This document shows positions 47,671 to 56,703 of a stretch of DNA of 64,000 bases, in pieces. The notes below the pieces were generated by a model. That model was given only the letters and a program-made list of their open reading frames with translations, did not search any database and had not been told where the DNA came from. A program made the translations under genes and the position numbers. Position 1 is the first letter of the stretch. The number at the start of each line of letters is the position of its first letter. Location of the stretch: positions 62,001 through 126,000 of the forward strand of contig NZ_LN901320.1 in NCBI RefSeq assembly GCF_001465875.1, read 5' to 3'. The DNA is from Legionella saoudiensis (GTDB taxonomy: Bacteria; Pseudomonadota; Gammaproteobacteria; Legionellales; Legionellaceae).

Positions 47671-48353
47671 TAGCGTCCCTCAAGGAGATATTGGTGCTCA
47701 CGCCATTGCGGCATAAATTGGCTCATAAATGCATAAAATCGTTTGTTATGGCTAGGTTCTAAGAGATGTACTAATTCATGAACTAAGACATACTCTAAGC
47801 AAATTTGTGGTTTTTTAATAAGACTAAGGTTTAACCAAATTCGTGCTGCCTGAGGGTTACATGAACCCCAACGCGTTTTCATTTTTTTGATGCCCCATTG
47901 CTTAGTTTTAACGCCAATAATCGCCTCCCAGTGCGCAATAAGCTTGGGCAGTAATAGCTGCATTTGCCATTTATACCAAGAATCAAGTAGTTTTTGTATT
48001 TGCAAGTGGGAACTACCTGGACGGATGTAGCAATGTATAAGTTCATCTTGGAGTTGTATATGGTTTGGTCCATGATGCTCTTCGATGATTAATAAATAAT
48101 TCTTTCCCATAAAGGGTACTGAAACCCCCGTTTGTAAGGGCAAATTTTCTAGGGGAGCGCGACTACAAATGCGTTCACGATGCTCATAAATCCAGCTCTT
48201 CTTTTCCTCTAAGGTTTTGCGGATTAAGCGCTCACTATATTTTAATGGGACACTGACTCGGACCGAACCATCCGGAGGATAAATTCGCAGGGTCATGTTT
48301 TTTATGGGTTTTCTTAAAACTTCAATGGAAATACCATCTAATTCAATAATCAT
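47670..48353 (-). CDS. YgjP-type (DUF45) metallopeptidase
   Basis: A 227-residue protein of the M48-related YgjP/WLM clan. The N-terminal half is a beta-rich region; the C-terminal half has MKTRWGSCNPQ, then LVHELVHLLEPSHNKRF with the HExxH zinc motif and a third His. The biological substrate is unknown. It is the first gene of a pair with the 2OG oxygenase. Confidence 0.85.
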   Translation of the reverse strand: MIIELDGISIEVLRKPIKNMTLRIYPPDGSVRVSVPLKYSERLIRKTLEEKKSWIYEHRERICSRAPLENLPLQTGVSVPFMGKNYLLIIEEHHGPNHIQLQDELIHCYIRPGSSHLQIQKLLDSWYKWQMQLLLPKLIAHWEAIIGVKTKQWGIKKMKTRWGSCNPQAARIWLNLSLIKKPQICLEYVLVHELVHLLEPSHNKRFYAFMSQFMPQWREHQYLLEGR

Positions 48354-48385
48354 ACAACGGGAGCGACAGATGCTTTTTTCCCATT

Positions 48386-48670
48386 TTACTCTCTTTTAGC
48401 ACCGATACAAGGACTGTCTATATATTCACCATTGATGTTTAAAACCATATTGACATTCGCTCGTTGGTAGCGGGTTAAAATGTCGTATTGTTCTCTGGTG
48501 ATATAACCATATGAGTGGTTGCAGTAAACTAATGAATGGGCATAGGGTCTTGGTGCAACTTGGATGGGTATATCACATTCCCAGCGAAAGTGGGTCAAAT
48601 CGCAGTTTGCAAACGTGGCATGAAATGGCAAAAGAGATAAGGCGATTAAGAACCAATAGTTTTTTCTCAT
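48386..48670 (-). CDS. Small secreted cysteine-containing protein
   Basis: A 94-residue protein with signal peptide [21 protein letters not shown], then a mature part of about 73 residues with four cysteines (NCDLT, ECDIP, YCNHS, PCIGA) likely paired in the periplasm. No domain recognised. It lies 32 bases ahead of the YgjP-type gene on the same strand and could share its transcript. Confidence 0.65.
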   Translation of the reverse strand: MRKNYWFLIALSLLPFHATFANCDLTHFRWECDIPIQVAPRPYAHSLVYCNHSYGYITREQYDILTRYQRANVNMVLNINGEYIDSPCIGAKRE

Positions 48671-48758
48671 TATGCACCTTCAGGAATGTATATATTTATT
48701 TTTTTTAAGTATAGGATAATAATCTTAAAAAAATAGTTGTCTGCATGCAAGGATTGTT

Positions 48759-49631
48759 ATGCTTTCATCAAGTTCTGAATATCTTATGGCTCTGCGTGAA
48801 CGAGATTTTCTTCTCTTTTTAGAGTGGCCTAATTTTGTTGCTAAAAAATATGGAAAGCCGGGCGAGCCTCTAGGTGGTGATGCCCTTATGGATTGTTTGG
48901 TTTTTGAATGGCTAAGCTATGGTTTTCGTGATGAAGACATTGAGCACATGACAATTCTCTATGCTATTTCTGAACTCACCACGCTGTTACACTCAGGTAT
49001 ATTAATGTATCAATTAATGACAACCACCTCCGCCTTATTCTCATGCATGGCTTTTCAGGCTCTTCAGTTAGATGTTACTACTTTTCCACTAGGAATGAAT
49101 GAGCGCGATATTTTTAAGTTTATGGATAAGAAAACGAGAATTGATGGGAGCCCGAATCTTTTTAATGAACGTGTCAGCTTAGCTCGCCAGGATTTTTTAA
49201 AACAAACCTCGTTGGTTAAAGAGTCGCAAGTGTATGCATCGTGTAAAAAAATATACGATATTAACTTTGTACTGCATCAGGTGGGGGAATATAAGGATAA
49301 CCTGTATCGAGAAGAAGATAAGGAGAAAGGTAATAGTTTGTGCTATACGCGCTTGGGGATTGTAGAAGCGTTCCAGTCTTACCTAAAGAAGCAGACGGAA
49401 CTGGGTGATAAGGTTTTATCAGAAATAAATGATTATGTGACTCTGCTTCGTAAATCGCAGCCGAAGAAGTGGGAAGAAAAGTATTTGGATCAGATTGCCC
49501 CACCTTCTTTTTTTATGCAGGTATCAAAAACGTTATTAACATATTGCGCATTCTTTTTTTCTAAAATAATTCCGGAAGCTTCACTGGATGATAAAGAGAA
49601 AATACCTAGGGCAGGTGGCTTGAGTCATTAG
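48759..49631 (+). CDS. Hypothetical protein with C-terminal hydrophobic segment
   Basis: A 290-residue protein with no recognised family and no signal peptide. It looks mainly helical. A possible hydrophobic stretch occurs at about residues 75-105 (LHSGILMYQLMTTTSALFSCMAF), and another near 258-275 (LLTYCAFFFSKII). The tail is charged (SLDDKEKIPRAGGLSH) and has some of the acidic character of Dot/Icm signals, which is weak evidence. It is a single gene divergent from the small secreted protein gene. Confidence 0.6.
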   Translation: MLSSSSEYLMALRERDFLLFLEWPNFVAKKYGKPGEPLGGDALMDCLVFEWLSYGFRDEDIEHMTILYAISELTTLLHSGILMYQLMTTTSALFSCMAFQALQLDVTTFPLGMNERDIFKFMDKKTRIDGSPNLFNERVSLARQDFLKQTSLVKESQVYASCKKIYDINFVLHQVGEYKDNLYREEDKEKGNSLCYTRLGIVEAFQSYLKKQTELGDKVLSEINDYVTLLRKSQPKKWEEKYLDQIAPPSFFMQVSKTLLTYCAFFFSKIIPEASLDDKEKIPRAGGLSH

Positions 49632-49723
49632 TTCTTCTTACCTCTGTTACCGTAAGCTTTGAATCTCTACATAAAAAGGGATGATGTAACGGAAAAAGGT
49701 CTTATTTCTTCGAGGAGGCTTAT

Positions 49724-50209
49724 CTATCGCTTTACCGACATTTCATGAGCCAATAACGCATCTTTATAATGCAAGGCATCAGGGCTTCCCATATAGCCAC
49801 CTAAACCATGCTTTCCCACAACACGATGGCAAGGAATAAATAGGGCCAAGGGATTGCGCTTGCATGCTTGGCCAACTGCCCTAGGGCTACTTTGCAATGT
49901 TAACGCGAGCTCACCGTAAGTAATTGTTCGTCCGATAGGAATAACTAATAAAGCATTTAATACTTTTTGCAAATAAGTGCTACCTTGCGGTTTTAGTTGC
50001 AATTGAAAGCGATGATTAGGATTGGCTATGTAAGACTCTAACTCATGTTGAATTAAAATAGATAAAGGATGACTTATTGTCGGGCCAGAGTTCTGCGTAA
50101 AAAAAGAGCGATAAACAAAATGCTCATCAAACTCAACGGCGAGCTTACCCCATGGGGTAGAAAAAGTAGAAATAATAAGATTAGTTGTCAGATTAACTTT
50201 GATCATCAT
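49724..50209 (-). CDS. ogt: Methylated-DNA-protein-cysteine methyltransferase
   Basis: A 161-residue Ogt/Ada-C-type protein with the active-site motif IPCHRVVG and preceding GRTITYGELA and SSPRAVGQACKRNP (helix-turn-helix). It transfers alkyl groups from O6-alkylguanine to the cysteine in a one-use reaction. GAGGTGG seven bases before ATG supports the start. Symbol by family: it is shorter than Ada and lacks its N-terminal domain. Confidence 0.93.
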   Translation of the reverse strand: MMIKVNLTTNLIISTFSTPWGKLAVEFDEHFVYRSFFTQNSGPTISHPLSILIQHELESYIANPNHRFQLQLKPQGSTYLQKVLNALLVIPIGRTITYGELALTLQSSPRAVGQACKRNPLALFIPCHRVVGKHGLGGYMGSPDALHYKDALLAHEMSVKR

Positions 50210-50254
50210 ACAACCACCTCATTTGATGCATGTGCGCAGACAAGTGAGATACTG

Positions 50255-50280
50255 GCATCTCTCTCCGAAGAGAGAGATGC
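50255..50280 (-). terminator. UUCG-tetraloop hairpin after rplS
   Basis: On the minus strand an 11-bp stem (GCATCTCTCTC / GAGAGAGATGC) is closed by a TTCG loop with C-G closing pair, an unusually stable RNA tetraloop. It begins 9 bases after the rplS stop at 50289. No T-run follows, so it may stabilise the 3' end rather than act alone as terminator. Confidence 0.6.
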
Positions 50281-50288
50281 AAAGCGAA

Positions 50289-50654
50289 TTAATCAGCTTT
50301 TTTAGTTGCTAATTTTTCTTTAATACGTGCAGCACGTCCTGCTAAATTACGTAAATAATACAGCTTCGCGCGACGTACATCACCACGTCTTTTTACTGTA
50401 ATACTGTCAACGATTGGACTGTAAGTTTGGAATACACGCTCAACACCAACGTTGTGAGAAATTTTACGTACAGTGAACGCAGAGTTCAAACCACGATTAC
50501 GCTTAGCAATTACAACCCCTTCAAAAGCCTGTAAACGCTCACGGTTTCCTTCGATTACTTTCACTTGAACCAGAACAGTATCACCTGGGCTAAACTCAGG
50601 GATTTCTTTACCTTGCATTTGCTCGGCATTTAGTTGGTCAATAATATTAGTCAT
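50289..50654 (-). CDS. rplS: 50S ribosomal protein L19
   Basis: A 121-residue L19 with the family motifs [46 protein letters not shown] and [15 protein letters not shown]. It lies at the 30S-50S interface. Last gene of the conserved operon rpsP-rimM-trmD-rplS. Confidence 0.98.
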   Translation of the reverse strand: MTNIIDQLNAEQMQGKEIPEFSPGDTVLVQVKVIEGNRERLQAFEGVVIAKRNRGLNSAFTVRKISHNVGVERVFQTYSPIVDSITVKRRGDVRRAKLYYLRNLAGRAARIKEKLATKKAD

Positions 50655-50690
50655 GGACTACTCCTCAAATTGGTCTCCCTAGTTTAGAGA

Positions 50691-51440
50691 CTAGGAAATA
50701 CCGTGTTCGCACTTAAACTCAGCAAGCAATTGCTGGTCTGTTTTATTTAATTCTATTTTTTCCAGTAAATCTGGCCGCTTAAGCCAAGTTTTACCCAGAG
50801 ATTGTTTCCTGCGCCACAATTCGATTTCTTTATGATTTCCACCTAATAAAACAGGAGGAACATCCAATCCGTTAATCGTTGCCGGTCGAGTGTAGTGAGG
50901 ACAATCCAGTAAACCATTCATAAATGAATCTTGCTCTGCTGAGCCCAGATGTCCAAGACTGCCAGGTATTAAACGAGTAATCGCATCAATAAATACCGTA
51001 GCAGCCAATTCCCCACCACTTAAAACAAAATCTCCAAGAGACCATTCTTCATCAACATAATGCTGAAGAACGCGCTCATCAATTCCTTCATATCGCCCAG
51101 CAATAAACAGCAAGGGTTGCATGTCATTTGCCACTTGGTTTAAATCATGCTGGCGAATCACCTTTCCTTGCGGGCTAAGGTAAACCGTTTTGCAGTGACT
51201 CGGCATTTGACTGCGGGCCTGCATAATAGCTGCTTGTAAGGGCTCATACATCATGACCATTCCTGGTCCACCACCGTAGGGTTTATCATCAACTTGCCGA
51301 TAAGGCCGTGATGCCCAATCACGGGGATTCCAGTGATCTATTTTAACCAAGCCTTGCTCTATAGCTCTACCCGTAATGCCATAATTTAAGGCATTAAGTA
51401 TTTCGGGTATTAAAGTGATAACTCCAAGATGAAGCGCCAC
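50691..51440 (-). CDS. trmD: tRNA (guanine37-N1)-methyltransferase
   Basis: A 249-residue SPOUT methyltransferase with the knot region GRYEGIDERV and LSGGELAA. It methylates G37 of tRNAs that read CNN codons, preventing frameshifts, using S-adenosylmethionine. It starts with GTG at 51440, directly after the rimM stop. Confidence 0.97.
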   Translation of the reverse strand: MALHLGVITLIPEILNALNYGITGRAIEQGLVKIDHWNPRDWASRPYRQVDDKPYGGGPGMVMMYEPLQAAIMQARSQMPSHCKTVYLSPQGKVIRQHDLNQVANDMQPLLFIAGRYEGIDERVLQHYVDEEWSLGDFVLSGGELAATVFIDAITRLIPGSLGHLGSAEQDSFMNGLLDCPHYTRPATINGLDVPPVLLGGNHKEIELWRRKQSLGKTWLKRPDLLEKIELNKTDQQLLAEFKCEHGIS

Positions 51441-51950
51441 TTAAAAATCCAGGTCCCAATCAACAGTAATAAGTTGCTGGCTAAGATTAACATCTAAGAT
51501 GAACTGACCAGGTAAATAAGGAATTAAATGCCTTTTTTCGCCTTGCACTACTAATACATCATTGGAGCCAGTAGGGATGATCTCAGTTACTTTACCAAAA
51601 GATTCTCCTTTGGAGTTCACTACACTCAAACCCATTAGCTGATGCCAGTAATATTCACCAGATTCCAGCTCCTCAAGCTGTACTTGCTGAACTGCGATTT
51701 CTACATTAGTTAGATGAGCTACAGTTTCTCGTTCAGGATAACCTTCAATTTGGACTATGATAGACTTAGTTTGTACTTCTGCATTAAGCAGTTTAATCGG
51801 TTGCCATTTATTATTAATAAAAGCATGCCAATCTTCATATCTCAAGATATTATCGCGAGGCTCTGTGAAGGAATGAACCGTAACAAAGCCTTTAATACCA
51901 TGAGGGCGTCCAAAACGACCAACAACTATCCAGTTTTCCTGATTACTCAC
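51441..51950 (-). CDS. rimM: 16S rRNA processing protein RimM
   Basis: A 169-residue protein: N-terminal RimM barrel (VVGRFGRPHGIKGFVTVHSFTEP) and C-terminal PRC barrel (GEYYWHQLMGLSVVNSKGE). It assists 30S head assembly and binds S19. Its stop is immediately followed by trmD's GTG. Normal length. Confidence 0.97.
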   Translation of the reverse strand: MSNQENWIVVGRFGRPHGIKGFVTVHSFTEPRDNILRYEDWHAFINNKWQPIKLLNAEVQTKSIIVQIEGYPERETVAHLTNVEIAVQQVQLEELESGEYYWHQLMGLSVVNSKGESFGKVTEIIPTGSNDVLVVQGEKRHLIPYLPGQFILDVNLSQQLITVDWDLDF

Positions 51951-51955
51951 GATTA

Positions 51956-52213
51956 TTAAGCAGCTTTATCTTTTTTGTTAAATTCTTTTACCAGTGCACT
52001 TACGCGATCAGATAATTGTGCGCCAACTTTTTGCCATTGGCTTAATTTATCTGTGTCAATGTGAATACGAACTTCTTGTCCACGTGCTACAGGGTTGAAA
52101 TAACCAATAGACTCAATGTAGCTACCATCGCGACGCTTGCGGCTATCAGTAACAACTAAATGATAAAACGGACGCTTTTTCGCGCCACCTCGTGATAAAC
52201 GTATAACGACCAT
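51956..52213 (-). CDS. rpsP: 30S ribosomal protein S16
   Basis: An 85-residue S16 starting [30 protein letters not shown], then IESIGYFNP. First gene of the rpsP-rimM-trmD-rplS operon; a good promoter lies 43-71 bases upstream of the ATG. Confidence 0.98.
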   Translation of the reverse strand: MVVIRLSRGGAKKRPFYHLVVTDSRKRRDGSYIESIGYFNPVARGQEVRIHIDTDKLSQWQKVGAQLSDRVSALVKEFNKKDKAA

Positions 52214-52255
52214 TATATTCCTCTACTTTAGAGTGGTTACGTAAAAATGCCGTGT

Positions 52256-52284
52256 ATTGTACGAAAATTAACTCGGCATGTGAA
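52256..52284 (-). promoter_or_regulatory. Sigma-70-type promoter of the rpsP operon
   Basis: On the minus strand TTCACA (complement of 52279-52284) is 17 bases from TACAAT (complement of 52256-52261). The rpsP ATG follows 43 bases later. It lies between ffh and rpsP. Confidence 0.6.
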
Positions 52285-52351
52285 GTAATTCTTACGAATT
52301 ATCTTAAAAAAATCGTACTTCGCTCATTTTTCTAACATTCTTCTTTAATAA

Positions 52352-53731
52352 TTACTTAAACTCATCTGGGAACATGCCTTTTAGTCCAGCCATTCCTCCC
52401 AAGCCACGCATCATTTTTTGCATGCCACCAGGCTTAGTAAATTTCTTCATCATCTTTTGCATTTGCTCAAATTGCTTTAATAATTTATTAACATCCTGAA
52501 TTTGGGTTCCTGAACCAAGAGCAATACGCTTTTTACGTGAGCCGACAATCAATTTAGGGATACGTCGCTCTTTAGGAGTCATGGAGTTAATAATAGCAAT
52601 TGTTTGGGCCATTGCTTTGTCGCTAACTTGCTTCATTGCCTGTTGCGGCATCATTTGGCTTACGCCGGGAAGCTTGCTCATCATACCGCTAATGCCGCCC
52701 ATATTATTCATTTGTAATAGCTGCTGTTTGAAGTCTTCCAAATCAAAGCCTTTACCTTTCTTCAATTTTTTAGCTAGTTTTTCGCTGGCTTGTTTATCCG
52801 CTTTACGCTCTACTTCTTCGATCAGCGTAAGAATATCACCCATACCCAATATTCTTGAAGCAACACGCTCTGGGTGGAAGGGCTCTAGCGCTTCAATCTT
52901 TTCCCCGCTGCCGATAAACTTAATGGGTTGGCCGGTAATTTGTTTTACAGATAGAGCCGCACCACCCCGCGCATCACCATCCGTCTTTGTAAGAATAACC
53001 CCAGTGAGTGCTAATGCTTCATGAAATGCTTTTGCTGTATTTGCTGCATCTTGTCCTGTCATGCTGTCTACAACAAATAGGGTTTCTATTGGTTGAATCA
53101 CCTGATGCAAGCTTTTAATTTCTGCCATCATCTCCGCATCAACGTGCAGGCGCCCCGCGGTATCAATAAGTAGCACATCCATGTATTGCTTTTTCGCACT
53201 ATCAATTGCTTTTTGCGCTATAGCTAATGGTTGTTCATGAGATTCTGCTGGGAAAAAAGTGACGTCAATTTGCTCTGCTAATACTTTTAGCTGTTGAATT
53301 GCCGCAGGTCGATATACGTCGACACTGGCTACCATGACTTTTTTATTTTCGGTTTCTTTTAAATAGCGAGCCAGTTTTGCCGTACTGGTAGTTTTACCAG
53401 AACCTTGCAATCCAGCCATTAAAATTACTGCTGGGGGCTGCGTTTTAAAATTGAGCTCCGCACGTTCACCACCCATAACCTGAATTAATTCATCATGGAC
53501 AATTTTTACAAAGGCTTGATCAGGATTTAAGTCGTTTAAAACCTCTTGCCCAAGAGCCTTTTGTTTTACTTGCTCAATAAACTCTTTAATAACTGGTAAG
53601 GCAACATCCGCTTCAATAAGAGAGAGTCTGACTTCACGTAGGGCGCTTTGTACATTCTCTTCGGTTAAGCGGCCTTGTCCGCGTAAATTTTTAAAGGTGC
53701 GGGTCAAGCGTTCGGTTAAAGTGTCAAACAT
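52352..53731 (-). CDS. ffh: Signal recognition particle protein Ffh
   Basis: A 459-residue SRP54 GTPase: N domain, G domain with GLQGSGKTTSTAKLA, DTAGRLHVD and TKTDGDARGGAALS, and a methionine-rich M domain at the C-terminus (QMQKMMKKFTKPGGMQKMM). It binds signal sequences and 4.5S RNA and directs inner-membrane proteins to FtsY. About 140 bases separate it from rpsP; a separate rpsP promoter lies there. Confidence 0.98.
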   Translation of the reverse strand: MFDTLTERLTRTFKNLRGQGRLTEENVQSALREVRLSLIEADVALPVIKEFIEQVKQKALGQEVLNDLNPDQAFVKIVHDELIQVMGGERAELNFKTQPPAVILMAGLQGSGKTTSTAKLARYLKETENKKVMVASVDVYRPAAIQQLKVLAEQIDVTFFPAESHEQPLAIAQKAIDSAKKQYMDVLLIDTAGRLHVDAEMMAEIKSLHQVIQPIETLFVVDSMTGQDAANTAKAFHEALALTGVILTKTDGDARGGAALSVKQITGQPIKFIGSGEKIEALEPFHPERVASRILGMGDILTLIEEVERKADKQASEKLAKKLKKGKGFDLEDFKQQLLQMNNMGGISGMMSKLPGVSQMMPQQAMKQVSDKAMAQTIAIINSMTPKERRIPKLIVGSRKKRIALGSGTQIQDVNKLLKQFEQMQKMMKKFTKPGGMQKMMRGLGGMAGLKGMFPDEFK

Positions 53732-54150
53732 GATGGTGGTACCCGAAAAAAATAGTCACTATAGCACATTGAGATTATATTTTGCCAGCCTGGGATGTGC
53801 TTGTTTGTAATCGCTTTGATAGGGTACATCACTGTTAACTGCCATTAGTTAATGATTTCTTTTCTGCGCGCATTATTTAACGGCAGTAAGGGCCCCTCTA
53901 AGGCGATTACGTCTTATTATAGTTCTTTATGTAACGGTTTCTTTCATAAAGAACGACAAAATTGCAGAGATTTTCTATTTAAATCGTGGTATTTTAACTC
54001 AGCGATAATGTTTATCGTGCTCTGTTCGTGCTTTTCTAGATTAATAACAGAGGATTTTGTTTATTTATTACGCTATTATTAAGGGTTTCTTAAGCTTTGA
54101 CTTATATAATGAGAGCTTCTGTGGGCCCAACACTGCAACGAAGGAATGCG
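53732..54150. other. Gene-poor stretch between ffh and the permease gene
   Basis: About 420 bases lie between the divergent starts of ffh and the amino-acid permease. A stem-loop GTTCTTTATG (53922-53931) / CATAAAGAAC (53945-53954) with a 13-base loop is the only structure. A 76-codon frame at 53852-54082 has no ribosome-binding site and no gene-like composition. The area must hold both promoters; a small RNA near the hairpin is possible but unsupported. Confidence 0.5.
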
Positions 54151-55554
54151 ATGAGCAATAAAAAACACTCACTAACTATTTTTAGCTTAACCATGATTAC
54201 GGTTGGCTCTGTAGACAGCATCCGTAATTTACCGGCAACCGCTTTATTTGGTAGCCAACTTATATTCTATTTTGTTTTAGGGGCACTATTTTTCTTGATT
54301 CCTACGGCTCTTGTTTCCGCAGAACTTGCCTCAGGATGGGCTAAGCAAGGTGGAATTTATATTTGGGTTAAACAGGCCTTTGGGAAAAAGATGGGCTTTT
54401 TAGCCATTTGGTTACAGTGGATTGAGAATGTAATTTGGTATCCCACTATATTATCTTTTGTTGCAGGCACGATAGGTTATTTAATTAACCCTGCATTAAC
54501 TAGCAATCCTTATTTTCTTTGGTCGGTCATCGTAAGTTGTTTTTGGGGGGCTACCTTACTTAATTTACGTGGTATGAGCTCTTCGGCTTTGTTTAGTAAT
54601 CTATGCTCATTGGCCGGTTTATTATTACCCATGTCGCTGATTATTGGTTTAGGCGTAGCTTGGATAGCTCAGGGAAATCCATTACAAGTTCAATTTGATG
54701 TACCCAGTATTGTTCCTCATTTATCAGATCAATCAATGTGGGTGTCCTTAACTGCAATTATTATGTCGTTTTGTGGTATTGAAATTGCAACGGTTCATGC
54801 CAATGATGTAAAAAATCCTCAAAATGCCTTTCCTAAAGTATTAGTTTATTCAGTAGGGATTATTTTAAGTACATTAATCCTTGGTTCTTTAGCCATTGCC
54901 ATCGTACTGCCGCAAAATGATATCAATTTAGTGGCCGGAATTATGCAAGCCTTTGAAGCGTTTTTTTCTAGCTATCATATGACTTGGATGATGCCCGTAG
55001 TTGCGGTGATGCTGGTGTTAGGAGGCCTTGGAGGGGTGAGTAACTGGATTATTGCTCCGACTACAGGTTTATTAGTAGCAGCAGAAGATGGTAATTTACC
55101 GAATGCATTCCAAAAGACTAATGCGAATGGTGCACCGGTAGTAATGTTGTATACTCAAGCAACTATTGTGACGGTATTGTCAGGTCTATTTTTATTTATG
55201 CCTAGCGTTAATGGCTCTTATTGGCTATTAACTGCATTAGCTGCGCAATTGTACATGTTGATGTATTTTATTATGTTTATTGCCGCGATTAAATTGCGTT
55301 TGTCTGAGCCGGAACATCCCCGTGCATTTAAAATCCCGGGCGGAATGTTTGGCATGCTGTTTGTTGCTGGTGTAGGTATTATCGGTGTATGTACTACTTT
55401 AGCGGTAAGCTTTATTCCTCCCGATGGGATTGATGTCGGTAGCTTAGCGCGTTATGAATGTACCTTAATTTTTGGATTACTTCTGATGTGTTCGCCACCG
55501 TTTATCAGTTCTTGGCTGCAGGGTAAAACTCCGGATATGGAGCCAGCTGTTTAA
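54151..55554 (+). CDS. APC-superfamily amino acid permease/antiporter
   Basis: A 467-residue transporter with about 12 helices. It starts MSNKKHSLTIFSLTMITVGSVDSIRNLP, the form seen in the glutamate:GABA-antiporter-like branch, and has AKQGGIYIWVKQAFG and FCGIEIATVHANDVKNPQ. ATG at 54151 with AAGGA six bases ahead is chosen rather than an in-frame ATG 18 codons earlier. Transports an unidentified amino acid; Legionella feeds on amino acids, which fits. Confidence 0.88.
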   Translation: MSNKKHSLTIFSLTMITVGSVDSIRNLPATALFGSQLIFYFVLGALFFLIPTALVSAELASGWAKQGGIYIWVKQAFGKKMGFLAIWLQWIENVIWYPTILSFVAGTIGYLINPALTSNPYFLWSVIVSCFWGATLLNLRGMSSSALFSNLCSLAGLLLPMSLIIGLGVAWIAQGNPLQVQFDVPSIVPHLSDQSMWVSLTAIIMSFCGIEIATVHANDVKNPQNAFPKVLVYSVGIILSTLILGSLAIAIVLPQNDINLVAGIMQAFEAFFSSYHMTWMMPVVAVMLVLGGLGGVSNWIIAPTTGLLVAAEDGNLPNAFQKTNANGAPVVMLYTQATIVTVLSGLFLFMPSVNGSYWLLTALAAQLYMLMYFIMFIAAIKLRLSEPEHPRAFKIPGGMFGMLFVAGVGIIGVCTTLAVSFIPPDGIDVGSLARYECTLIFGLLLMCSPPFISSWLQGKTPDMEPAV

Positions 55555-55685
55555 TTAATAGGCCCTCTCCCATCCTCTTCCGCATTCATCAGCAATCCCT
55601 TGATTTAAATGTTCTCCGCGGGCGAGGATAGTGGGAGAGGGGAAGCATTTTTTTCATAGAGTTATCCTCAAATCTAGGCACCCTT

Positions 55686-56207
55686 ATGTCAATCGAAACA
55701 AAGAGGCTACTAACAACCCTTACCGCAAGACTACCTGAACTGGAATGGAAAGTCGGTGAATTAGGGAGTTCCTTTTCGAGCCATAAGTTACCTCGAGGCT
55801 TATTTCGCACTGATACACCAACTGGTAGCGCCTGTATTGCCGAAATTAAAAAAGATATTCAGAGCTTATCCAAGCATGAGGGAAATAGTGCCGCATATCT
55901 TGCGATGCGAATTCAACAAAAAGTAAATGTTTTGGTGGCTTTATGTCAAATTCATAGCCGTCATCATAAGCCCGAAAATAAAGCCTCATTTGGAGTCCAG
56001 ATGCTAAGCACCAGACAGCAATGGCTACACACGCTTGAAACCGATATCCGGACACTTGAAAAACAACAACAAGCCATGTCCAAGACTTTAGAGCAAATGA
56101 TGCGGGGACAGAACTCTGCTGCAATTTTACAGTTAAAAGCAGAGTTAGGTGAAATCGAGCGCCGCTTAACGCTGGCTAAAGAAACCTTAAATAGGGCTAT
56201 TTCTTAG
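55686..56207 (+). CDS. priC: PriC-like primosomal replication protein
   Basis: A 173-residue all-helical soluble protein. The pattern PRGLFRT, ..AAYLAMRIQQKVNVLVALCQ, RQQWLHTLETDIRTLEKQQQAM and a closing EIERRLTLAKETLNRAIS resembles PriC (primosomal protein N''), which helps reload DnaB at stalled forks. The match is by overall pattern, so the assignment is moderate. A coiled-coil protein of other function is the alternative. Confidence 0.55.
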   Translation: MSIETKRLLTTLTARLPELEWKVGELGSSFSSHKLPRGLFRTDTPTGSACIAEIKKDIQSLSKHEGNSAAYLAMRIQQKVNVLVALCQIHSRHHKPENKASFGVQMLSTRQQWLHTLETDIRTLEKQQQAMSKTLEQMMRGQNSAAILQLKAELGEIERRLTLAKETLNRAIS

Positions 56208-56277
56208 CTTTTGTTCACGACAGGAATACGGTACAGTAGGTGGTGTTTCGTACAAATATAAAAAGGAGCTTTTACAC

Positions 56278-56619
56278 ATGTCAGGAAAATTTTCTCAAGT
56301 TACTAAAGACATCAGTACTCAACTAGCTAAAATGCGTAAGGAAATGCCAGAGGTAATGGCCGGTTTTTCCGCTTTAGCGCAAGCCTCGTCTAAAGAAGGC
56401 GTATTAGATAAAAAAACTAAAGAGTTGATTGCTATGGCTTTGGCAGTTGCTAATCATTGTCCCGGCTGTATTGGTTTTCATTCGCAAACCTTAGTTAAAT
56501 TACAAACCTCAAGAGAAGAGCTTTTAGAAACTCTTGCAATGGCAGTATATATGGGAGGTGGTCCATCTTTAATGTATGCGGCTGAAGCTTTAGAAGCATT
56601 TGAAGAGTTTAGCGCTTAA
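56278..56619 (+). CDS. AhpD/carboxymuconolactone-decarboxylase-like protein
   Basis: A 113-residue helical protein with the CxxC-x3-H motif (NHCPGCIGFHSQ) of AhpD-like alkylhydroperoxidases; the motif is intact. It may reduce peroxides or take part in thiol redox. A strong AAAAAGGAG precedes the ATG. Monocistronic between PriC-like and the Q-rich gene on the other strand. Confidence 0.85.
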   Translation: MSGKFSQVTKDISTQLAKMRKEMPEVMAGFSALAQASSKEGVLDKKTKELIAMALAVANHCPGCIGFHSQTLVKLQTSREELLETLAMAVYMGGGPSLMYAAEALEAFEEFSA

Positions 56620-56703
56620 AATTAAGCATTAGCTGATGCAAGGCTGGTCTGTAAAGCCCAGCATCGGAGTTCGTTTAAAATAACACGTAACTACTTTATT
56701 TTG

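Noticed and set aside
53852..54082. 76-codon frame between ffh and the permease gene
   Set aside because: No ribosome-binding site, odd composition, and it runs through a hairpin in a promoter region.
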